From: Alphaproteobacteria bacterium
GTDB lineage: Bacteria > Pseudomonadota > Alphaproteobacteria > UBA9219 > RGZA01
Length of the DNA: 64,000 nt
Direction of reading: 5' to 3'
Assembly: GCA_021732145.1 (NCBI GenBank)
Contig: JAKFVN010000007.1
Span: 21,001-85,000 of the forward strand
Each line of letters opens with the position of its first letter. Positions within the stretch are counted from its first letter, which is position 1. The notes under the pieces were generated by a model. The model was not told the DNA's origin and ran no database searches. It worked only from the letters and a program-made list of their open reading frames with translations. The position numbers and the translations under genes are program-made. This document shows positions 41,472 through 52,775 of the stretch, one piece after another.

Positions 41472-42292
41472 TGCCCGCCCCTTTAATTATGGGAATTCTA
41501 AACGTCACACCGGATAGTTTTTCCGATGGCGGGAAGTTTGTGTTGGTTGATGCGGCGATAAAACACGGCGTTCAGTTGATGAATGACGGCGCGAATATTC
41601 TGGATATTGGCGGGGAATCCACACGACCAAACGCAACACCTGTTTCACCAAATGAAGAACAGAAACGCGTATTGCCCATTATAACCACATTAAAAGCAGA
41701 GGCACAAAAACGCGGCGTAAAAATTTCCGTTGATACGCGCAATGCCAGCACGATGCGCGAAGCGGTGAAAGCTGGCGCGGATATCATCAATGACGTCAGC
41801 GCTCTCACCCACACGCCTGAGAGCATGAAGGTTGCCGCCGAATGTGATGCGCAGATTGTGCTGATGCATATGCAAGGTAACCCGCAAACCATGCAAAACA
41901 ATCCAACCTATAAAGATGTCGTGCAGGATGTTTATGATTATCTGGAACAACGCATTGATGCATGCATGATGGCGGGCATTCAAAAATCACGCCTTATTGC
42001 CGATCCGGGCTTGGGGTTTGGCAAAACGGCGGAGCACAGTATCGCGCTGTTGAATAATGCACGGATATTCCAAAATCTTGGCGTTCCCATACTTATCGGT
42101 GCCTCACGCAAAAGCTTTCTTGCCAAACTTGCCAAGCTGGCAGAAGGCGAAGACCGACTGCAAATATCGCTAATTGCGGCAGTAATGGCCGTGGAGCACG
42201 GCGCACAAATCCTACGTGTGCATGATGTGGCCGAAACCAAAGAAGCCTTAATGATTTGGCAAGGTTTGGACCGTATTGATAACAGCCATTAA
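41471..42292 (+). CDS. folP: Dihydropteroate synthase
   Basis: Start at ATG 41471, overlapping the previous stop as TGATG. 'IMGILNVTPDSFSDGGKF', 'GANILDIGGESTRPNATPV', 'LIADPGLGFGKTAEHS'. Confidence 0.95.
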   Translation: MPAPLIMGILNVTPDSFSDGGKFVLVDAAIKHGVQLMNDGANILDIGGESTRPNATPVSPNEEQKRVLPIITTLKAEAQKRGVKISVDTRNASTMREAVKAGADIINDVSALTHTPESMKVAAECDAQIVLMHMQGNPQTMQNNPTYKDVVQDVYDYLEQRIDACMMAGIQKSRLIADPGLGFGKTAEHSIALLNNARIFQNLGVPILIGASRKSFLAKLAKLAEGEDRLQISLIAAVMAVEHGAQILRVHDVAETKEALMIWQGLDRIDNSH

Positions 42293-42308
42293 AGGGATTA
42301 TTGTCTAA

Positions 42309-43313
<1,005 letters not shown>

Positions 43314-43403
43314 AAAACAGCGCTTATTGCACTGCAACCTTGCGCCCTTGTGCGAAAGGCCATGGTCATGTCTAATTCCCCCATAATTTAGGGAATTTAA
43401 AAT

Positions 43404-44291
43404 ATGACGATGGAAATTGCAGGAAGCGAACCTAAGGCAAAATCACATATCGGTGATATTGCATTTTTATTTGGCTATGCTGCGGCAACGCTCGCGGTAG
43501 TCAGCGGTGTTCGTTATATTCAATCACTTCCTGATCATAACGCCCATCAGGCGTTACGCGAAGTTGTCGGCACGCAAAATCTTCACCCCAAGGGCGGGCT
43601 TAATCAGGAATTTGCGGCAAGCCTGCGTTCCAAAGTCATGCCGCATGTCACGCAAACCGGCCTTCCCGGATTTGACCGCGAGCGGGTTTTTATTCATCCG
43701 GTCAGGACATTCAATATCGAAATGCTGGACACGCCCGAACGCAGCGTTCCTGTTAGCGTTACGTCCGCATTCCCGAATGCAGGTAATTTATACTATTCCA
43801 TTCCCTATAATGGCCGCCAAACGCTGGTTCAATGCGATTGGCGGCAATGGGTGCGCGTGCAGATTGCGGGGTTTGTGTCGCAGCAACCTGCAACCTTGAG
43901 CGAAGTAATGAATGGCTGTAATATAGTTGGCAATACAACGAACCCGATGCATGCCAAACGCATGGCTGCAAGCCAGTTTGAAACGCCAACCGGCCTGCGC
44001 GATGAAGCGGCCAATGCACTCCAGCAAATCGTGCAATATGGCGATGTGTTAAGCAGCGACCCAGCGCGCATTAATGTGCTGCTGGATGGATTTGGCATTG
44101 GCAATGTGGTGACGGAACCCATGAAGACCACCAATGTTCAAGTGCAGTTGTTCATGGATGGCAAATTGCTGACCTGCGAAAAAAGAACCGCCAACATCAC
44201 TGAAGTAAAATTACCGGGCCGCAAAACCGTTGCCGATATGGCCGATGGGTTCCGCGTGCGCGACTTCGTCACGCTGCAATTTTGTGGTTAG
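43404..44291 (+). CDS. Hypothetical protein with N-terminal hydrophobic segment
   Basis: 295 aa clean ORF, possible TM 'IAFLFGYAAATLAVVSGV'. No family recognised. Confidence 0.55.
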   Translation: MTMEIAGSEPKAKSHIGDIAFLFGYAAATLAVVSGVRYIQSLPDHNAHQALREVVGTQNLHPKGGLNQEFAASLRSKVMPHVTQTGLPGFDRERVFIHPVRTFNIEMLDTPERSVPVSVTSAFPNAGNLYYSIPYNGRQTLVQCDWRQWVRVQIAGFVSQQPATLSEVMNGCNIVGNTTNPMHAKRMAASQFETPTGLRDEAANALQQIVQYGDVLSSDPARINVLLDGFGIGNVVTEPMKTTNVQVQLFMDGKLLTCEKRTANITEVKLPGRKTVADMADGFRVRDFVTLQFCG

Positions 44292-44300
44292 TTTTTGGAG

Positions 44301-45449
44301 CTAATCTTCAATCGTAATTTTTGGTGCGGCGCGCTGCGGGCTGCCTGACAGCTTTTCCCATACCTTGCCGGCTATTGCTTGATAGCTTTGTGAAATCACA
44401 TCGGCGGGCTCAATCGCGGTAATCGGCGTACCCGCATCCGATGTTTCACGAAGGCGCATGGTCAGTGGTATTTCGCCAAGGAATGGCTCGCCAATGCGTT
44501 CCGCTTCATGCTTTGCGCCGCCATGCCCGAAAATATCGCTCTGCGTTCCGCAGCTTGGGCAGATGAAGCTGCTCATATTCTCAATCAAACCCAAAATCGG
44601 AATTTCCACGCGGCGGAACATGGCAATGGCTTTACGCGCATCAATCAATGCCAAATCCTGCGGCGTTGAAACAATCACCGCGCCGGCCATCGGCACATTC
44701 TGCGCAAGCGTCAATTGCGCATCGCCCGTGCCCGGCGGCATATCAATCACCAGCGTGTCCAATGGCCCCCAATTCACGTCATTCAGCATTTGTTTTAGCG
44801 CAGTCTGTACCATTGCGCCACGCCAAATCACGGGCGTTTCTTCTTCCACCATGAAGCCGATGGACATAATTTTCAGGCCGTATTTTTCAAGCGGGACAAG
44901 CTTGTTATCCTTCGTTTCCGGTTTGCTGGTGAGGCCGAATAAACGCGGCACCGATGGGCCGTACACATCGGCATCGAGCAATCCGACGCGCAATCCTTTT
45001 TGCGCCAATGCGCAGGCAAGGTTTGCAGCCGTGGTTGATTTTCCCACCCCGCCCTTGCCCGAAAGCACGGCAATAATTTTTCCAAGATGCCTGGTTTCCA
45101 TGTGCGGGCGGCCATGTGGCTTTGCCGAATGCGGCGCAGGTGCTGGCGCGTGGTGCCGCGCCACAGGCATATCATTATTTGACGATGTAAAAATCGCGCG
45201 TGCGCCGGTCACGCCTTTAATCGACAGCACTGCTTTTTCAGAAACTTCGCGCAGGCGTTCCATCAATGCTTCATCGCCATCGCGCATATCGACCACGAAA
45301 GTTACAACTGTGTCTTTTTCTTGGCGCTTGAGCACAATGCCTGAAATCATCTTAAGTGCCATCAGGCTTTGCCCTTTTACAGGGTGCAACACGGCATTTA
45401 GTGCTTTTTCTATATCCGCCTTCGTAAGGTTTTTAGATTTGAAGAACAT
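44301..45449 (-). CDS. mrp: Mrp/NBP35 family ATPase (Fe-S carrier)
   Basis: Start set at MFFKSKNLTK (45449). Deviant Walker A 'VLSGKGGVGKSTTAANLACALAQ', 'DMPPGTGDAQLTLAQ', 'ENMSSFICPSCG'. Confidence 0.93.
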   Translation of the reverse strand: MFFKSKNLTKADIEKALNAVLHPVKGQSLMALKMISGIVLKRQEKDTVVTFVVDMRDGDEALMERLREVSEKAVLSIKGVTGARAIFTSSNNDMPVARHHAPAPAPHSAKPHGRPHMETRHLGKIIAVLSGKGGVGKSTTAANLACALAQKGLRVGLLDADVYGPSVPRLFGLTSKPETKDNKLVPLEKYGLKIMSIGFMVEEETPVIWRGAMVQTALKQMLNDVNWGPLDTLVIDMPPGTGDAQLTLAQNVPMAGAVIVSTPQDLALIDARKAIAMFRRVEIPILGLIENMSSFICPSCGTQSDIFGHGGAKHEAERIGEPFLGEIPLTMRLRETSDAGTPITAIEPADVISQSYQAIAGKVWEKLSGSPQRAAPKITIED

Positions 45450-45538
45450 GAAACTCTGCTTTAACTTTTTGTGCTGAAGCACTATATTCGTGCCCTTAAA
45501 CTTATAAAGCAAACATGCTTCGTAACAAAGAGGTTCTG

Positions 45539-46660
45539 ATGAGTTGGAATAATGGTGGCCCTTGGGGTAATAACGGGGGCAATAATTCGCCAAACAATTC
45601 AAGTGGCGGCAATCGTGGCCCCAACCGCCCGATGGGCAATAATAATCAAGACCCTGATATTGACGAATGGCTGCGCAAAAGCCGTGAGCAAATCCGCCAG
45701 GCCTTCCCCGGCAACCAGGGCAGCCCGCGCCGCCTGATTAGCATCGGCATTGTCGCCATCATTCTGCTATGGCTGGCCAGCGGATTTTATCAGGTGTCCA
45801 CCAACCAGATTGGTGTCGTCTTGCGCTTTGGCCAAGTGGTGCGCACGGAGCAAGCGGGGTTGCGCTATCACCTTCCTGAACCCATCGAAATGGTGCTGCT
45901 GCCTGACGTAAAAAGCATTCATCAAATCAAAATCGGGTTTCGCGATACCGGCAATGACAGCGACAGCAATTTAAGCGTGGATGGTGAAAGCCGCATGCTG
46001 ACGGGCGATGAAAACATCGTTGATATCGGCTTTTCCGTGTTCTGGAGCGTGAAGAACCCCGAAGATTATCTGTTTAACATGCGCAATCCTGATTTAACTG
46101 TGCGCTTGGCTTCGGAAAGCGCCATTCGCGAAATTGTGGGCCGTATGCAAATCCAGCCCATCCTGACCGAAAAACGCTCGGAGATTGAACGTGAAACAAC
46201 AGCACTGGTTCAAGCCATGCTCGATGAATACAAGGCAGGGATTGTGGTGACGCAGGTTCAACTGCTTAACGTCACACCCCCGCTTCCGGTTGTGGATGCA
46301 TTTAATGATGTGCAGCGCGCACGGGCAGATGGCGAGCGTTTAAGAAACGAGGCCGAAGCCTACCGCAATGACATTATTCCGCGCGCGCGCGGTGAAGCAG
46401 CCAAAATGCTGCAAGAAGCGGAAGGTTATCATGATCAGGTCATCAGCTTTGCCAAGGGTGATGCCGCGCGTTTCGAAAGCGTGCTGGCGGCTTACCAGCA
46501 GGCACGTGAAGTAACGGCAACCCGCCTCTACTTCGAAGCGATGGAAAACGTTTTGAAAAACGCCAATAAGGTTCTGATTGACCCTGCGATCAGCAAAGGC
46601 GGCGCGATGCCTATTTTGCCATTGCAGGACTTCGTTCGCAACCGCGCCAGCACACCATAA
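45539..46660 (+). CDS. hflK: FtsH protease modulator HflK
   Basis: Gly/Asn-rich N-terminus, SPFH domain 'SGFYQVSTNQIGVVLRFGQVVRTEQAGLRYHLPEPIE'. Start set at ATG 45539. Confidence 0.94.
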   Translation: MSWNNGGPWGNNGGNNSPNNSSGGNRGPNRPMGNNNQDPDIDEWLRKSREQIRQAFPGNQGSPRRLISIGIVAIILLWLASGFYQVSTNQIGVVLRFGQVVRTEQAGLRYHLPEPIEMVLLPDVKSIHQIKIGFRDTGNDSDSNLSVDGESRMLTGDENIVDIGFSVFWSVKNPEDYLFNMRNPDLTVRLASESAIREIVGRMQIQPILTEKRSEIERETTALVQAMLDEYKAGIVVTQVQLLNVTPPLPVVDAFNDVQRARADGERLRNEAEAYRNDIIPRARGEAAKMLQEAEGYHDQVISFAKGDAARFESVLAAYQQAREVTATRLYFEAMENVLKNANKVLIDPAISKGGAMPILPLQDFVRNRASTP

Positions 46661-46683
46661 TACGGGCCATAAGGATAAGCGCC

Positions 46684-47556
46684 ATGACACCTAAACAAGT
46701 TTTTATAGCCATCGTAATCTTCCTTGGATACATGCTCGTCTCCGACAGCATTTTTGTCGTGAACCAGCAGCAGCAAGCCTTGGTATTGCAATTCCGTGAT
46801 GTGGTGCGCACCATTCACGACCCTGGCCTTAATTTCAAAATCCCGTTCTTCCAGACGATTGCCTATTTCGATAAGCGCGTGCTGCCATTGGAAGCGCCGG
46901 AACAGGAAGCGATTTTGGCTGACCAAAAGCGTTTGGTGGTTGACGCATTTGCGCGTTACCGCATCACCGATCCGCTTAAATTCTTCCAGCGCCTGAACAA
47001 CGAACGCGTAGCGAATGACCAATTGGGTATTCTGGTGAATTCATCCATGCGCCAAATTCTTGGCACGCTCAGCATGACCGATGTGTTGTCGGAACAGCGC
47101 GCGAAAATCATGATTGCGATTCGTGATGAAATGAATGAAAAGGCAAAATCCGCCGATTACGGTGTTGAAATCGTGGATGTGCGCATTCGCAGCGCCAATC
47201 TGCCGAATGAAACCAGCCAGTCAATCTTCGCCCGCATGATTTCCGAGCGCAAACGTGAAGCCGCCGAGTTCCGCGCCAAGGGCCAGGAATTATCGCAAGA
47301 AATTAAAGCAAAAGCCGAACGTGAAAAGACCGTTCTGCTTGCCGAAGCGCAACGCAAGGCCGAGACCAAGCGCGGGGATGGCGACCAGGAAGCCTTGCGA
47401 ATTGTTTCACAGGCAACCGGCAAGGATGCGCAGTTTTATAATTTCTACCGCAGTTTGCAGGCCTACCGCGAAACAATGGCGAATAAGGACACATCGATTA
47501 TCCTCAGTCCCGATAGCGATTTCTTCCGTTATTTCGGCAAAGTTTTGACAAAATAG
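46684..47556 (+). CDS. hflC: FtsH protease modulator HflC
   Basis: 290 aa, 'DSIFVVNQQQQALVLQFRDVVRTIHDPGLNFKIPFFQ', immediately after hflK. Confidence 0.94.
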   Translation: MTPKQVFIAIVIFLGYMLVSDSIFVVNQQQQALVLQFRDVVRTIHDPGLNFKIPFFQTIAYFDKRVLPLEAPEQEAILADQKRLVVDAFARYRITDPLKFFQRLNNERVANDQLGILVNSSMRQILGTLSMTDVLSEQRAKIMIAIRDEMNEKAKSADYGVEIVDVRIRSANLPNETSQSIFARMISERKREAAEFRAKGQELSQEIKAKAEREKTVLLAEAQRKAETKRGDGDQEALRIVSQATGKDAQFYNFYRSLQAYRETMANKDTSIILSPDSDFFRYFGKVLTK

Positions 47557-47626
47557 GCGGTAAGACTGCGCGGTCATGATTGCATGTTGCGGTTACAAAG
47601 GCGTTTCATCACGTAAAGGATTGATT

Positions 47627-49171
47627 ATGAAGCAGGTTTCGATATTGGGTCTTGCCTTTCTGTTTTGTGCATCACTTTTTACTTCGGCCTTTGCCGAAAC
47701 GCCACCTACCGCGCCAACATCTGCGCCATCCTTCCCGCATGAAGGCTTTGCCGATGAAGCCGAACGTTTGCTGCCTGCGGTCGTCAACATCTCCACCACG
47801 CAAATCATTAAAGATGATAAGGGTGTAAAAGAACTTCCTGATTTCCCGCAATTCCAGCCCGGTTCCCCGTTTGAAGATTTCTTCAAAGACTTCATGGAAA
47901 AACACAAAGGAGCGCCCGGCCTTCCCAAGCAGCGCAAAAGCACATCGCTGGGTTCGGGCTATATCATCACCGCGGATGGCCTGGTTGTAACCAATAACCA
48001 CGTGATTGAAGATGCCGATGAAATCACGGTTATTTTGCATGATGATACAAATTTAAAAGCCGAAGTGGTTGGCCGCGATAAAAAGACCGATGTTGCGTTG
48101 CTGCGCGTGAAAAGCAAAACGCCCCTGCCTTTTGTGACCTTTGGGGACAGCGATAAAATGCGCATTGGTGACTGGATTTTGGTGATTGGCAACCCATTCG
48201 GCCTTGGCGGCACAGTAACGACAGGTATTATTTCCGCCCGTGCGCGCGATATTAATTCAGGCCCCTATGATGATTACATTCAAACTGACGCGCCGATTAA
48301 CCGCGGCAATTCCGGCGGCCCGATGTTCAACATGAAGGGCGAAGTGATTGGCATGAACACGGCCATCTTCTCCCCATCCGGCGGCTCCGTGGGTATTGGC
48401 TTTGCCATTCCATCCACGCTTGTAAAAAATGTGGTGGAGCAGTTAAAGGGCGGCGGCAAAATCCGTCGTGGCTGGCTGGGCGTGCGTATCCAAAACGTGA
48501 CCGAGGAAATCGCCAAATCGCTGAACCTTGACAAAGCACGCGGCGCGCTGGTTTCAAGCCTCACCACGGACAGCCCTGCCGGGAAAGGCGGCGTAAAAGC
48601 GGGTGACGTTATCATCGCCTTTGACAACAAGCCGGTGAACGAAATGCGCCGCTTGCCGCGCATTGTGGCTGAAGCAGCAATTAATCAAAAAGTGCCGATG
48701 GTTGTGTGGCGCGATGGCAAGGAAGTTACCCTCAGTGTCATGGTTGGCGAATTGAAGGAAGATGAAAAAGCCGATGGCCAAGATGAAAAGCAGGAAGATG
48801 AAAAAGCACCCAAGGTTGCCAAGTCCATCAGCATTCCTGAATTCGACATGAAGGTTGGCAATCTGACCGCCGAAGCGCGCAAGGCGTTCGAGATTGATGA
48901 GAAGACCAAAGGCATCATCATCACCGAACTGGGCGATAATAGCCCGCTGATTGATAAAGGCATTAAACCAGGTGATTTGATTGTCGAAGCTGGCCAAAAA
49001 GAAATGAAGGATGCCAAGGATTTGGTGGAGTTAGCCAAGAACGCCGCAACCGACAAAAAACCGCTTCTGCTCCTCCTCAACCGCGCGGGTGATTTGCGCT
49101 TTGTAGCGGTGAACACGATTGATCCAAGCGCGAAGAAGGACAAGCCGAAAAAGGATGATGCGCCGCAATAA
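47627..49171 (+). CDS. Do/DegP-type periplasmic serine endoprotease
   Basis: Signal peptide from M at 47627, 'TNNHVIEDADEITV', 'DVALLRV', 'QTDAPINRGNSGGPMFN', PDZ-like repeats. Confidence 0.94.
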   Translation: MKQVSILGLAFLFCASLFTSAFAETPPTAPTSAPSFPHEGFADEAERLLPAVVNISTTQIIKDDKGVKELPDFPQFQPGSPFEDFFKDFMEKHKGAPGLPKQRKSTSLGSGYIITADGLVVTNNHVIEDADEITVILHDDTNLKAEVVGRDKKTDVALLRVKSKTPLPFVTFGDSDKMRIGDWILVIGNPFGLGGTVTTGIISARARDINSGPYDDYIQTDAPINRGNSGGPMFNMKGEVIGMNTAIFSPSGGSVGIGFAIPSTLVKNVVEQLKGGGKIRRGWLGVRIQNVTEEIAKSLNLDKARGALVSSLTTDSPAGKGGVKAGDVIIAFDNKPVNEMRRLPRIVAEAAINQKVPMVVWRDGKEVTLSVMVGELKEDEKADGQDEKQEDEKAPKVAKSISIPEFDMKVGNLTAEARKAFEIDEKTKGIIITELGDNSPLIDKGIKPGDLIVEAGQKEMKDAKDLVELAKNAATDKKPLLLLLNRAGDLRFVAVNTIDPSAKKDKPKKDDAPQ

Positions 49172-50062
49172 TCAGGCGGCCAAGTCTTTGGCGTGATAGC
49201 CCTGCGCCCATAGCAATGCGCGCAAATTGGCAAAGCGGATATTGAAATGTGCCTGTTTTTGCACGGCGGGTTTTGCGTGATATGCAATACCAAGGCCTGC
49301 CGCCAATAGCATCGGCACATCATTTGCCCCATCGCCCACTGCGCAGACATCTGCTTCGCTGATATTCAGTTTCTTGGCAGTTTCCGCGAGTGTATTACGC
49401 TTGCTGGTTTTATCGAGAACAGGTTCCAGCATTTCGCCGGTGATTTTTCCGTCTTTGATATCCAGCGCGTTTCCATAATTTTCATGGAAGCCCAGCTTAT
49501 CGGCAATGTATTGTGTGAAGATTTTAAAGCCGCCGGAAACGATGATGCAGCGCGCATCATGCTTGCGCATGGTTGCCACTAATTCTTTTGCGCCGCCGGT
49601 AATAGTTGCCTTCTGGCATAACTCATCAAGAATTTTGGCATCAAGGCCCTTCAGCAGCAGCAGGCGTTCTTTAAGCGCTGCCTTGAAGTCCAGCTCGCCA
49701 TTCATGGCTCTTGTGGTGATTTCCTCCACCTTTGCGCGCAGGCCGACAAAATCGGCTAATTCTTCCAGCATTTCTTCTTTAATCAGGGTGGATTCCATAT
49801 CCGCCAGCAGGACTTTTTTACGCCGTCCCGCAATGGGCTGCACCACAATATCAATGCCGTGGTCGATGACCCATTCATGCAGCATGGTTTTCAATTCATC
49901 GCTGCCGCCATCGAAATAGATATCAACGGCTTCGTTTTCAGAGAGCCAGCTGTGGCGAATGACCTTTCCGCCCTGCTCGGTGATAAGGTCAATCACAAGG
50001 CTTAGCGCCAGTTCATTAATAGGTGATGTGCTGCTGCCGATAATCGTCGCGACGTTTTCCAT
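49172..50062 (-). CDS. serB: Phosphoserine phosphatase
   Basis: 296 aa, 'LLADMESTLIKEEMLEELADFVG', 'CIIVSGGFKIFTQYIA', 'VCAVGDGANDVPMLLAAGLGIAYHAKP'. Confidence 0.94.
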   Translation of the reverse strand: MENVATIIGSSTSPINELALSLVIDLITEQGGKVIRHSWLSENEAVDIYFDGGSDELKTMLHEWVIDHGIDIVVQPIAGRRKKVLLADMESTLIKEEMLEELADFVGLRAKVEEITTRAMNGELDFKAALKERLLLLKGLDAKILDELCQKATITGGAKELVATMRKHDARCIIVSGGFKIFTQYIADKLGFHENYGNALDIKDGKITGEMLEPVLDKTSKRNTLAETAKKLNISEADVCAVGDGANDVPMLLAAGLGIAYHAKPAVQKQAHFNIRFANLRALLWAQGYHAKDLAA

Positions 50063-50071
50063 AAGGCCTTA

Positions 50072-50752
50072 TTATCTATTTTGTGCAACGGCATCGCTTT
50101 CGGTGTCGGGAATATATTCCAAATCTTCATCTTCGATTTCAACGTCGCTGGCATTTTCAGCATCGTCAGAACCAAACGGCGCAAGCACAGGACGGCTATC
50201 GAGCAAGCCGGACTCGCGTAAGTCTTGAACACCCGGCAGGTCTTTCAGACTGCCTAAACCAAAATGGCGCAGGAATTCATCGGATGTAATCCATGTTAAT
50301 GGGCGGCCCACTGTTTCGCGGCGCTTGCCGGGGCGCACCCAGCCAAGTTCCATGAGCATATCAAGCGTTTCACGCGCGGTTGCAACGCCGCGAATGCTTT
50401 CGATTTCCGCACGGGAAATCGGCTGGTGATACGCAATAATCGCCAAAGTTTCTGCGGCAACGCGCGGCAATTTGCGACGCACCTGAATGGTGATGTTAAG
50501 CTGCGCAGATAAATCGGGCGCGGTGCGGAACATCCAGCCACCTGCGATTTCAACCAATTCAACGCCGCCGCCTTTAAATTCTTCGCGCAATTTTTCCATG
50601 ATGGGCGCAACCGGCTGGCTTGGCCCTACTTTTTGCTGCAACAATTCATTGGTCACAGGCATGGTGGAAGCAAAAATCACCGCTTCGCACAAACGCTTTG
50701 CCTGATCAAACGTATATTCTTGTTCATTTTCTTTTTGAGCTGTCTTACTCAT
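50072..50752 (-). CDS. scpB: Segregation and condensation protein B
   Basis: Start set at MSKTAQ (50752). 'LCEAVIFASTMPVTNELLQQKVG', 'ETLAIIAYHQPISRAEIESIRGVATARETLDML'. Confidence 0.93.
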   Translation of the reverse strand: MSKTAQKENEQEYTFDQAKRLCEAVIFASTMPVTNELLQQKVGPSQPVAPIMEKLREEFKGGGVELVEIAGGWMFRTAPDLSAQLNITIQVRRKLPRVAAETLAIIAYHQPISRAEIESIRGVATARETLDMLMELGWVRPGKRRETVGRPLTWITSDEFLRHFGLGSLKDLPGVQDLRESGLLDSRPVLAPFGSDDAENASDVEIEDEDLEYIPDTESDAVAQNR

Positions 50753-50753
50753 C

Positions 50754-51620
50754 TTACTCACCTGACTGTTCTTGTTGTTCTGTTGTTGGCGCGTCATTAT
50801 TATTTGATACCGGGCGCACATAAATGGAGCCAAAACTACCGTCCTGGCGCAGTTCAATCACGCCTTGCTTTGCAAGTTCCAGGCTTGCCGCAAAGGTGGA
50901 TGCCAGCGCGGAGCGCAGCACGACTTCGCCGCTGCCATCGCCTTCGGCCAGATTAATATCTTCCCATTCTTCGGGCATGAACAGGCTGAGTTCCGACCAT
51001 TGCGGCATGAAGCCGAGCATTTTTTTCATGCGTTCACGCGCTTCATCCATGCTGAACAGCTTGGTTGGCGTGATGCGGTATTCGCCCTGATTGTTACGTT
51101 GCAACGGCGCCTTCACCGCTTTGAGCAAATCGTAAAGGCCGAGCGTATAAACAGGCACGATGTGTTTGATATCTGGTTCGCGCATGCCGCGGAACACAAA
51201 GCCGCGACCTTCCTGCGGTAAATCCTGCAACCAGCCGGATGCCTTCTGCATCGCTTCCAGACGCTTCAATTGGAATGCCAATGCTTCGGCCAGTTCAATC
51301 GCGGTTGGTTCTTCCGCTTTTGGCGGCGAAGGAATGAGCAAACGGGATTTAAGGTAAGCAAGCCATGCGGCCATCACCAAATAATCGGCGGCGATTTCAA
51401 GGCGCAATTTGCGCGCTTCATTCACGAATGAAAGATATTGTTCAGCCAGCGCCAGAACGGAGATTTGCGCCAAATCCACCTTTTGCTCGCGCGCCAGCAT
51501 CAGCAACAGGTCAATCGGGCCTTCAAACGCGTTCAATTTCAAAAACAGGTCGGCCGCGCCGCCGGCAGCGTTGCCGCGCGCCTCAGCCGTCATTTCATCA
51601 ATATTAAGGGCTTCTTCCAT
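50754..51620 (-). CDS. scpA: Segregation and condensation protein A
   Basis: 288 aa, 'LNAFEGPIDLLLMLAREQKVDLAQISVLALAEQYLSFV'. Confidence 0.94.
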   Translation of the reverse strand: MEEALNIDEMTAEARGNAAGGAADLFLKLNAFEGPIDLLLMLAREQKVDLAQISVLALAEQYLSFVNEARKLRLEIAADYLVMAAWLAYLKSRLLIPSPPKAEEPTAIELAEALAFQLKRLEAMQKASGWLQDLPQEGRGFVFRGMREPDIKHIVPVYTLGLYDLLKAVKAPLQRNNQGEYRITPTKLFSMDEARERMKKMLGFMPQWSELSLFMPEEWEDINLAEGDGSGEVVLRSALASTFAASLELAKQGVIELRQDGSFGSIYVRPVSNNNDAPTTEQQEQSGE

Positions 51621-51689
51621 GGTTTTCTAATGTGTTTTAAACGTTCCGATTCAGTAATAAGCCTCGTAAAGAGATTGGGATTTTAGACG

Positions 51690-52775
51690 TTAAGTGGTGA
51701 TAGCCGCAACACCTAAAAGCATGTCCAAGCGGTCTAAAAGGCCACCCTTATCCACAAACATGGGGGGCGTACCAAGGCGTAATTGCGCCCTATCCCACCT
51801 ATCCATTGCCGCATCGGTCATGGGTGGGCATGCGCCCGATACCAGCACCATCTCCGACATATTGCCATTGCAGTGAAGCGCGATGTCACTTCCTGCCTTT
51901 AAACAATTAATCACCAGATCTTCGATGCGTCCATAGACGCCCTTCATGTTCAAATCATCGGACATCAGCAAGCCATCAAAGCCGATTTCCTTGCGGATGA
52001 TGTCGTGCATCACGGACGACAGGCTGCATGGCAATTGATCGAACGCCTCAAAAATAATGTGGCATGTCATGCCCAGCGGCATATCGCGCAGCGCGCGGAA
52101 TGGCGCAAAATCAATATCGTGCAATTCTTGCGCGCTGGCTTTCACAACCGATTGCGTGTGGTGCGGGTCAACCACAGTGCGGCCATGCCCCGGAATGTGC
52201 TTGATGATTGGCAAAACACCCGCCCATAACAGGCCTTCGGCGGCGGCGCGCGCGCATTCGCTGACAATGGCGGTATCGGATGAATAGGCGCGGTCGCCAA
52301 TCGCGTTATCGGTCACATCGAACAAGGTATCAGCCAGCGGCGCGCAGTTCACGCTAATGCCGAGTTCGGCAAGTTCAAGGCCGATAAGCTGTGAATTTAT
52401 TTTGGCGGCTTCTAAACCTAAATCCAAACCCTGCTCCACCATTTTGCCAATCATGCGCGCGGGCGGAAATTCCGGCCAGTGCGGCGGCTTTAATCGCGCA
52501 ACACGTCCGCCTTCCTGATCGATTAAAATGGGAGCATGCGGGCGCCCAACCGCATCGCGCAATTCTTTAATCAGGCTTTTGGTTTGCTGCGGGTTGACGC
52601 AATTGCGCTGGAACAAAATAAAACCCAGCGGATTGGAGTACGCAAAAAATTTTTTCTCCGCATCGGTCAGTGCGATGCCGGAAACGCCCAAAATCATGGC
52701 CTTGGGCGGCTTGTCGCGGTTTAATTCGCGGCCTTCGGTTTTATTGCCGCCATCTTTACTGCCTGATGATAACAC
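51690..52775 (-). CDS. nagZ: Beta-N-acetylhexosaminidase (glycoside hydrolase family 3)
   Basis: 'ILIDQEGGRVARLKPPHWPEFPPARMIG', 'IKHIPGHGRTVVDPHH', 'GLLMSDDLNMKGV'. True start may be internal near MILGVSG (52697). Confidence 0.92.
   Translation of the reverse strand: MLSSGSKDGGNKTEGRELNRDKPPKAMILGVSGIALTDAEKKFFAYSNPLGFILFQRNCVNPQQTKSLIKELRDAVGRPHAPILIDQEGGRVARLKPPHWPEFPPARMIGKMVEQGLDLGLEAAKINSQLIGLELAELGISVNCAPLADTLFDVTDNAIGDRAYSSDTAIVSECARAAAEGLLWAGVLPIIKHIPGHGRTVVDPHHTQSVVKASAQELHDIDFAPFRALRDMPLGMTCHIIFEAFDQLPCSLSSVMHDIIRKEIGFDGLLMSDDLNMKGVYGRIEDLVINCLKAGSDIALHCNGNMSEMVLVSGACPPMTDAAMDRWDRAQLRLGTPPMFVDKGGLLDRLDMLLGVAAITT

Noticed and set aside
44458-45477. 339-aa plus-strand ORF opposite mrp
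   Set aside because: Antisense shadow ORF; the mrp reading on the minus strand has clear P-loop motifs.
51748-51756. Perfect DnaA box TTATCCACA
   Set aside because: Single copy inside the nagZ coding region. About 0.5 such 9-mers are expected by chance in 64 kb on both strands, and there is no cluster or AT-rich origin nearby.
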